The notes under the pieces are model-generated. The model saw only the letters and a list, made by a program, of their open reading frames with translations. It did not search any database and had not been told where the DNA came from. From Corella eumyota (Eukaryota; Chordata; Ascidiacea; Phlebobranchia; Corellidae), in contig OY720101.1 of assembly GCA_963082875.1 (NCBI GenBank), positions 13,663,671 through 13,727,670 of the forward strand: a stretch of DNA of 64,000 bases, written 5' to 3'. Position numbers and translations under genes: made by a program. Positions 56,601-64,000 of this stretch are shown piece by piece (within the stretch, counting starts at the first letter, position 1; every line of letters begins with the position of its first letter).

Positions 56601-59600
56601 AAAAACATCATTTTTATTTTTTAAATGATGTTTAAACAACAATAGCAGTGTAAAATTACTTTTAAAATTATTATCTATTTTTAAATATTACAAAAATGAT
56701 TTTTTTATTTAAATATTTCATTTTCAGAAATCTTGATTTGTTAAGTCAAAAAACATGCTGGAAAAAAAATGACTTCAAAATTTTTTCTGGCATTTTCCTT
56801 TTTCAGATTAGAATGAAATTAACACAAACACACAACACCCAAAAAAGATTTTTTTAGTTCTAAAAATGTCGCTTGATTTCAATCACAAAAACACAAAACT
56901 ACGTCTAAAAACCTAATCACGTGACGCACACGAGATCACGTGATTCCACTCACCGCACGGCGATATTATGATGTCATCAATGGCAACGAAATCCAGACTG
57001 TCTTTCGGACCAGAAAAGGCCTCGAAAATTACTTGATAAGGCTGTCTGTAATCAGGTAAAGGCACGACCTTTTTTTCCCATTGGTCGTAGCGTAATTCCA
57101 CAGATGATAGAGTCAGGTTAACTACAGGGAAACGGTAAGCAGGATTGCAAGGTAATAGATACACCAAGAGGCCAGCTCCTGGCTGAGGATTTCTATCAGC
57201 ACGAATGAGGTATTTAAAGTGAACACACATCCCTTGATCGGTGTTAGTAAAAAACACGCTGCTCAGTCGAGCTATATTAAAGCGGGTTGAGGTAGGGCGG
57301 TATATAAGAAATTTATTCTCCTTTAGAAAGTTATTAGGCGGTAATACGTCATCAGCACCACTAATGGCGTCATAGAATTCTCTGACGTCATCGGGTAACG
57401 ACCCGTCGTCTAGTAAACCGTCGTTAATATTATAATCAATAAATGTGTTACTCGATTTTTCGAATTTTATTAAGTCCTCTTTTAGGATGTCTATGCCACT
57501 GCTAATAGACCATGTGTTACTAGTATTAGGAATAGAGGTCGCTTGGTACATACATAATGTCCCTCCCTTTCTTCTAGGCCCGTCTGTATAGTCGTTCATT
57601 AGAATATCTTCGTTGAAATCCGAAAATTTGAAGTGCTCGAAATCACAGCTCAGGTCTTCGACTTTTTGTCGCCATAACCTCCCGGAGCAAAATGCAACGG
57701 TATCGGGACCCGGACGCTCCGGAAACTGGTCCGGGGGATTTACGGACTCCAAAATAACTTCAGAAGCTAGAGTTTAAGATATTACCCAAATTTTTTTACA
57801 AAAAAAAAGGGTAAAAAAAATATTTTTACGCATTTTAATTTAAGTATAAATGTATTGTATAATAAATTCTAAAGCCTGCGTTTAGAATAAGGTAACCATG
57901 TTATAATATACTACAAAACCATGTGTAAAAATGTAAAAACTATGTCATGTTAAAAACCATGTGTAAAAATGTAATAACTATGTCATGTTAGAAACAATGT
58001 GTAAAAATGTAATAACTATGTCATGTTAAAAACCATGTGTAAAAATGTAATAACTATGTCATGTTAAAAACCATGTGTAAAAATGTAATAACTATGTCAT
58101 GTTAGAAACAATGTGTAAAAATGTAATAACAATGTCATGTTAAAACCCATGAAATTGGTTTTGCCATTTTTTCCCATTGTACCACTACATTTTTTTTTAA
58201 GTTAACCATATTTGTAAACATTATTTTCAATACTAAGAATTAGGTCAAAATATGACGTCATTTCCGTTTAACATATAAATATAAACATGACGTTTGTAGT
58301 TATAGAGAAGGCATCACGATTTCTCAAGACTATATCACGTCATAATATTTCAATTCTGACGTTAGTTTAACGTCACGATTTGGTGAAATTTTCGTTAGGG
58401 TCAAATTTTAAAGTTATAAAAAAAATTATTTTAAAATTTAAAATCACAAAAAATTAGTAAAACTTGATAAAAAATAAAAATTTAAAATAAAAATCAAGCA
58501 AAATAAATTAACAAAAATAACAAAAAAAAAATGTAAATTACCGTTATTTTAAATATTTAAAATTTACAATTTCTTAACAAAAAAAAAATAAACATGCATC
58601 TCTTAAAAGTTATCATTTCAGTATAACTAACAAGTTTTTAGGTTAATTGCTTTAAAGTGTAAATTATAACAGCCAGAATTCATTCTTTAGCACCAATTTA
58701 TCAAGATATAAAGTATATAATTTTTTAGTTTAACTGTCTAATAAAAAATTCCATAAAATAGTTTAAATTTTTTTAGTAAATTAAAAAAAAATTTGCTCAA
58801 AATTCCAGTTTACTAATTTTTATAAATTACTTAAATTAAAAATATTTTTAAAAATTTTATTTATTTAAAGAAATAATTTTAAATTCAATAAGAATCAAAA
58901 AATTGTAATAACTTTTTTTTTTAATTAATTTTTTATTTGTTAATTTTTAAAATTTATAAAAAAAATAAAAAATTTAAATTCTTACTTGGTCCGGGAGTCG
59001 TTTCGGGACCCGGGTTTAATTCGGGAGTCGTTTCGGGGCCGTGAACCGAACTGGGAGCTTCAGGTGCCATTGTTGATGTTGTTGGACAACTACACACACC
59101 TGGAGGACCAGGCATTCCGTCTCTTCCGGGCTCTCCGCGAATTCCGGGCATGCCGGGTTCTCCTTGTTTTCCGTCTTTTCCGCTAAGGCCAGTTTCGCCT
59201 TAAAATTTTTTAAATTTATTTTTTTTATTAATTTAAAAAAAAAAAAACTATAATTCACCTTTTAGTCCTTGTAGACCACTTAAACCTTGATCACCTTTTA
59301 GACCATTTAAACCTAAAAAAAAGAATTAAATTAATAAAAAAATCTGTGTTTTAACTTTTTTAAATATTTTTTGCACTTTTTAAATACCTTGATCCCCCTT
59401 TAACCCTGTTTGACCTCTAGCACCTGGAATTCCGGGAGCTCCGGGTTCGCCTTGGTCTCCGCTCGGTCCTTGGGTTCCTGGTTCACCTCTGGGGCCAGGG
59501 GGTCCGGGCGGACCCTCAATATTATTCACTGTATTGTTAGGTACGGGTACGTTAAAATCTCCGTTTGAAAACTAAAACCAAATTTGTGACGTCAGAATTA

Positions 59601-62600
59601 GGTCACGTGATCATAAAAATGTAAATAAACAATAAAAAAAATAACAAAATGTGTTTTCATAGTTTTTAACATAACATGGTTATTACATTTTACTCGTGGT
59701 TTTTAACACGACATAGTTATTACATTTTTACACATGGTTTTTAACATGACATAGTTTTTACATTTTTACACATGGTTTTTAACATGACATTGTTATTATA
59801 TTTTTACACATGGTTTTTAACATAACATAGTTATTACATTTTTACACATGGTTTTTAACATGACATAGTTATTACGTTTTTACACTTAGTTTTAAATCTT
59901 TACATGGCGACCAAACCCATATACATATAAGATAAACAAAAACATTTACTTAAATAATAAAAATCAGATTAAAAAGTAGCGTAACATTTTAATTTTAAAT
60001 TTTATTAAATTTTTAAATTACATTTTTTCAGAATTTTAGAATCTAATTTCGCTGATATGAGAAAATATATATCGAAGCTAAATTTAAAATCTTCAAAAGT
60101 TTTAAAAAATCTTTTATTTGAATAAAGTTTATCTGATTTTTAGAGTTTAAAACTCAATAACGCCTAAATTAAATAAACAGTTGCGACAATACAGCCTATA
60201 TAGCGTAACAAATGCCTTTGAAACGCCACTTACGAAGTTATAACTTAAAATTTGGGTGGCTTATTAAATAGCGGCGATTTTAGATATTTTTTTGAAGTTG
60301 TTGATAAAATCTTGACTCACCATTTGAGATAATGTTTCCACTTTTGAGCGCAGACTATCGACTACCGAACAATTGTAGCATACTAAAAAAATAAAAATAA
60401 AAATATATATTCTAAAAAAAAATTTTATTATAAATTAAAAATTAAAAGATTGATGACTGATCGATTAAAATCAGAATGGTTTTGTTTATATTAAAAACGT
60501 GCTTTTATTTCCGGGTATTTTAGATTGAAATTGATAACAACTGTACTTAAAACTTAAATAGGAAACCTTAATGGTTGAAAAGCGACAACCTCTGACAATT
60601 ATAAAAATTTGGTTGTCAAATTATTTCGGTAAATGAGTAAAAAAAACAGACTTTATAAAAACACACATTTGCATGAGTAAATTAAATCAAAAGAATAAAT
60701 TATAACTCATTTTGAAAATACATTCGTGGCATAAACATAATAATAAATACGCATAAAGTTAAAATCCAGTATCAAAGCTATTTTATAGAATTAAAAATTT
60801 TATGGCTAATTTTACACCAAAAAATTTTTATTTAAAAATTAAAAAAATAAATTTTTAATAGCGACTTGTAATTTTTTGGACAAGAACTATTAACCGCAAA
60901 AAATTGGTTTGAAATTTTGACCACACAGTGAATGTGACTCAATTATAATTGTACACCGCATAGGTGCTAATACTTGAGCTTAATAACAAGGTAAGGGGAA
61001 ATATGCGGTAGGTTGTTTCCGGTAGAGAAAACCCGCACTCGCCAAATTGCGCGGTCAAATATTCAGCCCTTTTTTCCTATTTTTTTTGTTAATGAAACCC
61101 CAAACTTACAACCTAAACATAGGGTCTCATTTGTAATTACCCCGACCCAGTCATAAGCTAACTTTGGCAGTTTTAAATATTATTTAATAAAAACGCCTAC
61201 CAATAATCTGTTAAAATTTACGGTTCGTAAGTACCGTACTTAAGGATTGTTTTATAACATGGAAGCAGTGGGAATCAAACCCATAAACCCATAGTTGTGA
61301 TTTGTGATTACCTTTATCGCATTTTGGACCAGAAAAGCCAGGACAACAACGTAACTCGTTAGTTGCAACTTGTTTCATTCTGGTCGAGTAATTTGGCCGA
61401 GTTTCAGTAACATAGCTGTAAAAAAAATAAAAAAAATGTCAAATATTTTTTTAAATAAAGTTTAAATCAAATAATATTATTTTTAGGCGACCAAACATAA
61501 CTAAAATTGTATTGTATTAAACCAAAAAAAATAAAAATTCATTCCATAATATACATTAAAAGTATACTAGCATAAAAACGGTCTAATATGACTTTTTGTA
61601 TTAAATATCTACTTATTAAGCGGACGAAGTAATACAAAAAAGATCGCACATTTTTAAAAATTGATATTTTTTGCCACAAATTACCATCTTTATTTTGGAA
61701 ATACGTGAGCACGCAACAAAGAATATAACAATTTTAAAATTCTAAAATATTTCCGCATTTTCTTACAGTTAGCGAATATTTTAAAATACGATTTTATTTA
61801 ATTAAAAAAAAATAGTAAATGCTAAGATGTTATTTTAAACAAATAAATTAGCATAAATTTTTGCCAATTTCAACAAAGACGTTCAGTTAAAAAAACAAAT
61901 AAAAATTTTTCTAAAAAATAATTTTTTTTTACCTGACAGTTGGGTTACAATATAAGGCTGACCATGGGCAATGTTTAACAACTCTTTTTAAGTAAGTTTG
62001 CGTCCCGTTAATGAAGCTATGTGGTACTAACTTGTAGGTTGGGTAGGCACAGTATCTACCAGTTCTCAGTTTAGATTTATCCAAATTTTGTTCAAGACGT
62101 TTCGTAGTAGGCCTTTAAATTTAAAATTTGTAAAAAACATTATTAAAAAACGACGTTATGGTACGGGGGATGATACTACGCATCACCAGAGGTCCTTGGT
62201 TCGATCCCAACTGCCTTTTTTAAAGGTCCTAATAGTATTTACCACATCCAAGGCAAAACTAAAGGACAAAGCATTATTTAAACTAAAAAAAACGGTTTTA
62301 GACCGGGTTTAAAAGTGAATATATGTTTAGGCTGTGAAGTCAACCTTTCCACATCAAGGAAAATCAAGTCTGCCAATTAAGTTTAGTACCGTTAACATGT
62401 TAATTAATAAAGTTGTTTTGAGTCTGCAGTGGGAATTAAACACATGACTTCATGTCTTAAACGCTATATTTAGCGCTTAGGACAGTGTCATCAGTATATA
62501 AATAACACAGGTAAAAAATGACAAAAATTAAAGCAAAATTACCAAAAAAGCAGCCAGAACACATGCATTTAAATCATGAGAAGCAAAAAATGATTTAAAA

Positions 62601-63884
62601 CCAAAAGCAGCATGCAAAAAAAGCCATTTTACCTGGCAGGGTTAGGCCCACGGTAGCGATTATATGAAGAACTATGCGATGAGTACAAGCTAGTTGTATA
62701 AGCCCCCCTTCTACGATATCTAAGCAGAATTAAACATAAAATAGCAGCTTAATATTAGCGCTAACATAGGAGGTAAAAATCAAAAGATATTTTAACCTGC
62801 TTTTAATTAGCCTTTTGTTTTTTTAGATTGTTTTTAGTTCAAATTTATTTACACAACATGCAGTAAAAACCAAAATGTCAGCTGCTTAAAAGCGCGCCAA
62901 AATGTAACAGAAGTCGTAACTAAGAACTATAGATATCCAATAACCTAGAAAATGTATTTTATTTTAAAAACCCGTTTTCTAAATTTTTATTAACAAAATG
63001 TTACTGGGTAAATGAAGATACAGTTTATTGATTATATAATTTGTTTTTAGATAAGCATGCATTTATTCAGTAGACCAAACACATTTTAATGAGAATATAA
63101 AGCCTATCTATCTTTCAATTAAACACGTTTTGGAACGCTTAATTTAAGAAATATTTGTTTTTGGGCTTATGCAAACTTCCAGTGTCAAATATTTTATGAC
63201 AACGGCACACAAAATGATAGCAAATTTACGACTGAAATTTAAATGAGATGTTGTCAAAAAGCAAGCGGAAAGCTAGTCACCCTGGCTTATTGTTATTACA
63301 CATGCTTAAAATCATAAAAAGTTAATTAAATTTAAAAAAATACTAATTAACACACCTTTAATAAATAACAAAACTAGTCATAATTTATTATTTAAAAGTT
63401 TTTTTTATACTACTTTATATTTACAGTAGCCTACGAATTTAAAATTAACGAACAACGGATAAAGTCACAAATCATAACATATACTATGGTTCAGGCGGTT
63501 AAGATTGGTGTTTAAACTCTTAAAATAAAGTTTGTTAGCTATTTAAGAGGTTAAATAGACGCCATTACACAAACATTCTGTATCAAAGCTTTAATAAAAT
63601 AAAAAACAGGTTAGACAAAGACCTATTGTTACATATTGGCGCTTAAATTAAATTTGCAATGAGGTTTAGTAGGCTTACTGTCTAGCTTTGAGTCACATTT
63701 TAATTGATAGCCTGATTGCTAGCAGCAAAGCTTATTAAAAAGGTAAATAAATATGAAGTTAGAGAGATATTTACCCGATATTTGTTTGTCTTCTCTTTCG
63801 GTTCATTGCGCCTTGGCTTGACAATTGAAAAAGCAGAAAAATAATGAAAAATGTTAAAAGGAGGTGTCGTATTTCAGCTTGCAT
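48473..63884 (-). CDS. secreted mosaic matrix protein: EMI, collagen, MAM, VWC, five Kunitz, collagen
   Basis: Exons in order: 63884-63775, 62112-61933, 61415-61312, 60382-60321, 59571-59388, 59312-59259, 59198-58986, 57766-56954, 55306-55106, 55020-54781, 54370-54164, 53421-53200, 52820-52587, 51755-51492, 51097-50882, 50603-50485, 49256-49224, 48813-48711, 48540-48473. They total 1,209 whole codons. Signal peptide [23 protein letters not shown] (about 58-131); coiled coil with a Cys pair (132-152); 31 uninterrupted Gly-X-Y triplets (about 171-265); MAM (303-573); VWC (574-640); acidic linker (641-720); Kunitz x5 (721-1101); short collagen (1102-1152); coiled coil (1153-1186); tail ending DETISI. 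The two ends resemble EMID1/COL26A1, with a MAM-VWC-Kunitz cassette between the collagen parts. Whether it is one transcript needs RNA evidence, but the frame supports it. Confidence 0.85.
48645..48690 (-). mobile_element. SINE-B fragment
   Basis: gatggattcgaaccataagc then ctaccgggccagtta, the B-box complement and head end of the SINE-B family, about 20 bp from the coiled-coil exon. Confidence 0.45.
48848..49082 (-). mobile_element. SINE-A copy, reverse
   Basis: Starts ttatcctcgatgtgggaagg, ends ggggaatcaaacccaggacc. A degraded plus-strand tail fragment follows at about 49,130-49,205. Intron before the coiled-coil exon. Confidence 0.83.
49440..49520 (+). mobile_element. tRNA-like fragment of a third family
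   Basis: Has ttatagtgaagcgataaaat (A-box-like) and gggtctacggttcgatcccg (B box). It matches neither SINE-A nor SINE-B. A real tRNA is unlikely because no acceptor stem pairs. Confidence 0.4.
49590..49925. repeat. 56-bp minisatellite array, about 6 copies
   Basis: Unit: taatatcatgaggtcaataa, tatcttaaacttgtacaact, tgagactgggttgggg. Intron between the 50,485-50,603 and 49,224-49,256 exons of the matrix gene. Confidence 0.93.
50700..50845 (-). mobile_element. SINE-B copy, reverse
   Basis: gagctgttgtgacgtgtttg, gagctatctgtaaataccaa, gactcgaacccgaaacctat (B-box complement) and gaactaccggaccagtta. It starts about 100 bp after the collagen exon acceptor. Confidence 0.7.
50882..51097 (-). CDS. Kunitz domain 5
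   Basis: [47 protein letters not shown]1 is Asn, so it is probably not a trypsin inhibitor. Confidence 0.93.
51208..51470 (-). mobile_element. SINE-A copy, full length, reverse
   Basis: Starts ttatcctcgatgtgggaagg, ends gtgttctgaccactacacca. Intron between Kunitz exons 4 and 5. Confidence 0.85.
51492..51755 (-). CDS. Kunitz domain 4
   Basis: [47 protein letters not shown]1 is Arg. A basic tail [18 protein letters not shown] follows the domain and could be a proteolytic site. Confidence 0.93.
51805..52170. repeat. 56-bp minisatellite array, about 6-7 copies
   Basis: Same unit and orientation as the 49.6-kb array, with more variation (tagattgggataat, gggttagggtaat). Intron between Kunitz exons 3 and 4. 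Confidence 0.93.
52587..52820 (-). CDS. Kunitz domain 3
   Basis: [47 protein letters not shown]1 is Lys. Confidence 0.93.
53200..53421 (-). CDS. Kunitz domain 2
   Basis: [47 protein letters not shown]1 is Ala, so trypsin inhibition is unlikely. An unusual G9 run and A/T homopolymer intron lies just upstream. Confidence 0.93.
54164..54370 (-). CDS. Kunitz domain 1
   Basis: [46 protein letters not shown]. Six cysteines in Kunitz/BPTI spacing; the P1 residue after the second Cys is Arg, so trypsin-like protease inhibition is plausible. Confidence 0.93.
54465..54775. repeat. C-rich aacccccaaaa low-complexity tract
   Basis: Degenerate units of the form ccccaaaaataacaaccccc over about 300 bp, between Kunitz exon 1 and the acidic linker exon. 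Confidence 0.7.
54781..55020 (-). CDS. matrix protein acidic linker exon
   Basis: About 80 residues: [40 protein letters not shown] and [19 protein letters not shown]. Contains an SGD context suited to glycosaminoglycan or O-glycan attachment, a Y/D-rich stretch that may be tyrosine-sulphated (inference), and one lone Cys. Confidence 0.8.
55106..55306 (-). CDS. matrix protein VWC domain exon
   Basis: [40 protein letters not shown], then [15 protein letters not shown]: the CxxCxC ... CCxxC pattern of von Willebrand factor C domains, which often bind BMP-type ligands. Phase-1 at both ends. The donor falls inside ggttcgaatcc, an exact tRNA B-box consensus. Confidence 0.88.
55370..55490. repeat. 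31-bp tandem repeat, four copies
   Basis: Unit aaattaaaaagttgcgggca plus ttaaatttta. It lies about 65 bp upstream of the VWC exon. Confidence 0.85.
55500..56950. other. intron between MAM and VWC exons
   Basis: Very AT-rich; no repeat family, no open frame and no conserved-looking block, apart from a CACGTG-containing stretch beside the MAM exon (cacgtgacgcacacgagatc, from about 56,919). Confidence 0.5.
56954..57766 (-). CDS. matrix protein MAM domain exon
   Basis: One 813-base exon, about 271 residues, larger than a usual MAM domain (about 160) because of inserts. Starts near [17 protein letters not shown], has [20 protein letters not shown] and VVNLTLSS, and ends [20 protein letters not shown] plus DDIIISPCG, the classic MAM end. 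MAM domains mediate adhesion. The exon is bounded by phase-1 introns. Confidence 0.82.
57910..58150. repeat. 38-bp minisatellite array, about 6 copies
   Basis: Same unit as at 43.8 kb and in the same orientation (ctatgtcatgttaaaaacca). Intron upstream of the MAM exon; inverted relative to the 59.7-kb array. Confidence 0.93.
58253..58375. promoter_or_regulatory. cluster of five CRE-like TGACG motifs
   Basis: A palindromic tgacgtca at 58,253-58,260, tgacg at 58,288, cgtca at 58,338, tgacg at 58,357 and cgtca at 58,371, in the intron between the collagen and MAM exons. Possible CREB/ATF-type enhancer. Inference from motif density only. Confidence 0.4.
58986..59571 (-). CDS. matrix protein first collagen segment, three exons
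   Basis: About 31 Gly-X-Y triplets without interruption, from [20 protein letters not shown] to [13 protein letters not shown]. They are preceded by [19 protein letters not shown] (two possible N-glycosylation sites) and followed by VCSCPTT and a P/T-rich stretch with the repeat [18 protein letters not shown]. Confidence 0.93.
59655..59895. repeat. 38-bp minisatellite array, about 6 copies
   Basis: Orientation as at 37.5 kb (acatagttattacatttttac). It lies just upstream of the first collagen exon. Confidence 0.93.
60321..60382 (-). CDS. matrix protein short coiled-coil exon
   Basis: [21 protein letters not shown]: a C-x-x-C pair and one or two heptads directly after the EMI domain. EMID1/COL26A1-type proteins have a similar Cys-containing helix here, likely for chain association. 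Confidence 0.7.
60940..61075. other. CpG-containing block in matrix gene intron
   Basis: Less AT-rich than the flanks (ccggtagagaaaacccgcac, cgccaaattgcgcggtcaaa). No open frame or repeat match. Possible regulatory element; nothing more can be said. Confidence 0.3.
61085..61292 (-). mobile_element. SINE-A copy, degraded
   Basis: acaacctaaacatagggtct, tgtaattaccccgacccagt and gtgggaatcaaacccataaa. It ends about 20 bp before the second EMI exon's donor. Confidence 0.7.
61312..62112 (-). CDS. matrix protein EMI domain, two exons
   Basis: [31 protein letters not shown], then [15 protein letters not shown]. The spaced cysteines and the [10 protein letters not shown] end are the EMI signature of EMILIN, multimerin and EMID1/COL26A1 proteins, where the domain drives assembly. 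The EMI is split by a phase-2 intron. Confidence 0.88.
62160..62365 (+). mobile_element. SINE-A-like copy, strongly degraded
   Basis: ccttggttcgatcccaactg (B box), short body, tgtgaagtcaacctttccac end. Intron upstream of the EMI exons. Confidence 0.55.
62634..62719 (-). CDS. candidate extra exon of the matrix gene, phase does not fit
   Basis: Good acceptor (ttctgcttag) and donor (CAG followed by GTAAAA), 86 bases, open in frame with exon 1 ([20 protein letters not shown]). Its end phase does not join the EMI exon, whereas exon 1 joins the EMI exon directly in frame. It may be an alternative or poison exon, or need an unseen micro-exon. Confidence 0.3.
62720..63774. other. first intron of the matrix gene, proximal part
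   Basis: About 1 kb of AT-rich sequence without repeat-family copies or open frames that I can support. Contains several short ctatc and gcttaa motifs but nothing distinctive. Confidence 0.4.
63775..63884 (-). CDS. matrix protein exon 1: signal peptide
   Basis: [20 protein letters not shown] then LSSQGA, a classical n-, h- and c-region, with likely cleavage near SSQGA, followed by basic [10 protein letters not shown]. The exon ends in phase 2 at GG followed by GTAAAT. The ATG at 63,884 is the only one giving a hydrophobic leader. Confidence 0.8.
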
Positions 63885-64000
63885 GTTTTATTTTCTTGTA
63901 GTATTAGCAGTGGGCCTTAAGCGATGGTTGAATTGTTTATGTCCTTACACTCCTTTTTTGACTAATCAATTGTCTGTTTTTGATCTAACCTCTTAAATAT
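63885..64000. promoter_or_regulatory. 5' UTR / promoter side of the matrix gene
   Basis: Upstream of the signal-peptide exon on the minus strand; reads attgattagtcaaaaaagga and gtaaggacataaacaattca. No TATA or acceptor site is clear within the remaining 116 bp. Confidence 0.35.

Noticed and set aside
48473-63884. Splitting the matrix locus into an EMI-collagen gene and a separate Kunitz gene
   Set aside because: No start codon with signal peptide and no stop in the joined frame between the parts; all phases match across the joins. RNA data could still overturn this.

Overview
The window is strongly AT-rich animal DNA with many short spliced exons, poly-A/T-rich introns and dense short interspersed repeats. 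All gene models were read by eye: exons were joined where splice sites (GT-AG throughout, plus one GC-AG) keep the frame. Individual boundaries may be off by one or two bases. Gene content (NCoR-type corepressor, p120 RasGAP, SMURF ligase, EMI-collagen) indicates a bilaterian or cnidarian-grade metazoan. An invertebrate deuterostome such as a tunicate is my best guess because of the compact introns and an operon-like pair of intronless genes, but the species is not decided by the sequence.

Layout. 1-12,904 (minus): an NCoR/SMRT nuclear receptor corepressor in 32 exons whose C-terminal part runs off the left edge. 14,770-27,179 (minus): RASA1 (p120 RasGAP), 22 exons, 956 residues. 28,017-28,622 and 28,769-29,941 (plus): intronless ANAPC10 (APC/C subunit) and intronless GTF2H2 (TFIIH p44), only 146 bp apart and head-to-head with RASA1. 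31,530-45,238 (minus): a SMURF HECT ubiquitin ligase with two alternative first coding exons about 5.9 kb apart. 48,473-63,884 (minus): a secreted mosaic matrix protein of about 1,208 residues with the order signal peptide, EMI, coiled coil, collagen, MAM, VWC, acidic linker, five Kunitz domains, short collagen, coiled coil.

Repeats. More than 30 copies of one tRNA-derived SINE (called SINE-A here) sit in both orientations, mostly in introns between 8 and 33 kb. A second tRNA-like family (SINE-B) and an unclassified ~180 bp family (X) are also present. Tandem arrays include a 30-bp array in an NCoR intron, a 38-bp array at four places forming two inverted pairs, and a 56-bp array at three places whose unit resembles an internal piece of SINE-A. 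I saw no CRISPR array, rRNA, functional tRNA gene, or recognisable retrovirus-like or Polinton-like element.

The genes do not form one pathway. They are conserved regulators of transcription (NCoR, TFIIH p44), the cell cycle (ANAPC10), Ras signalling (RASA1) and TGF-beta/BMP signalling (SMURF), beside a lineage-specific-looking matrix gene. The most notable points are the matrix protein architecture with its run of phase-1 module exons, the paired SMURF first exons, and the SINE-derived minisatellite.
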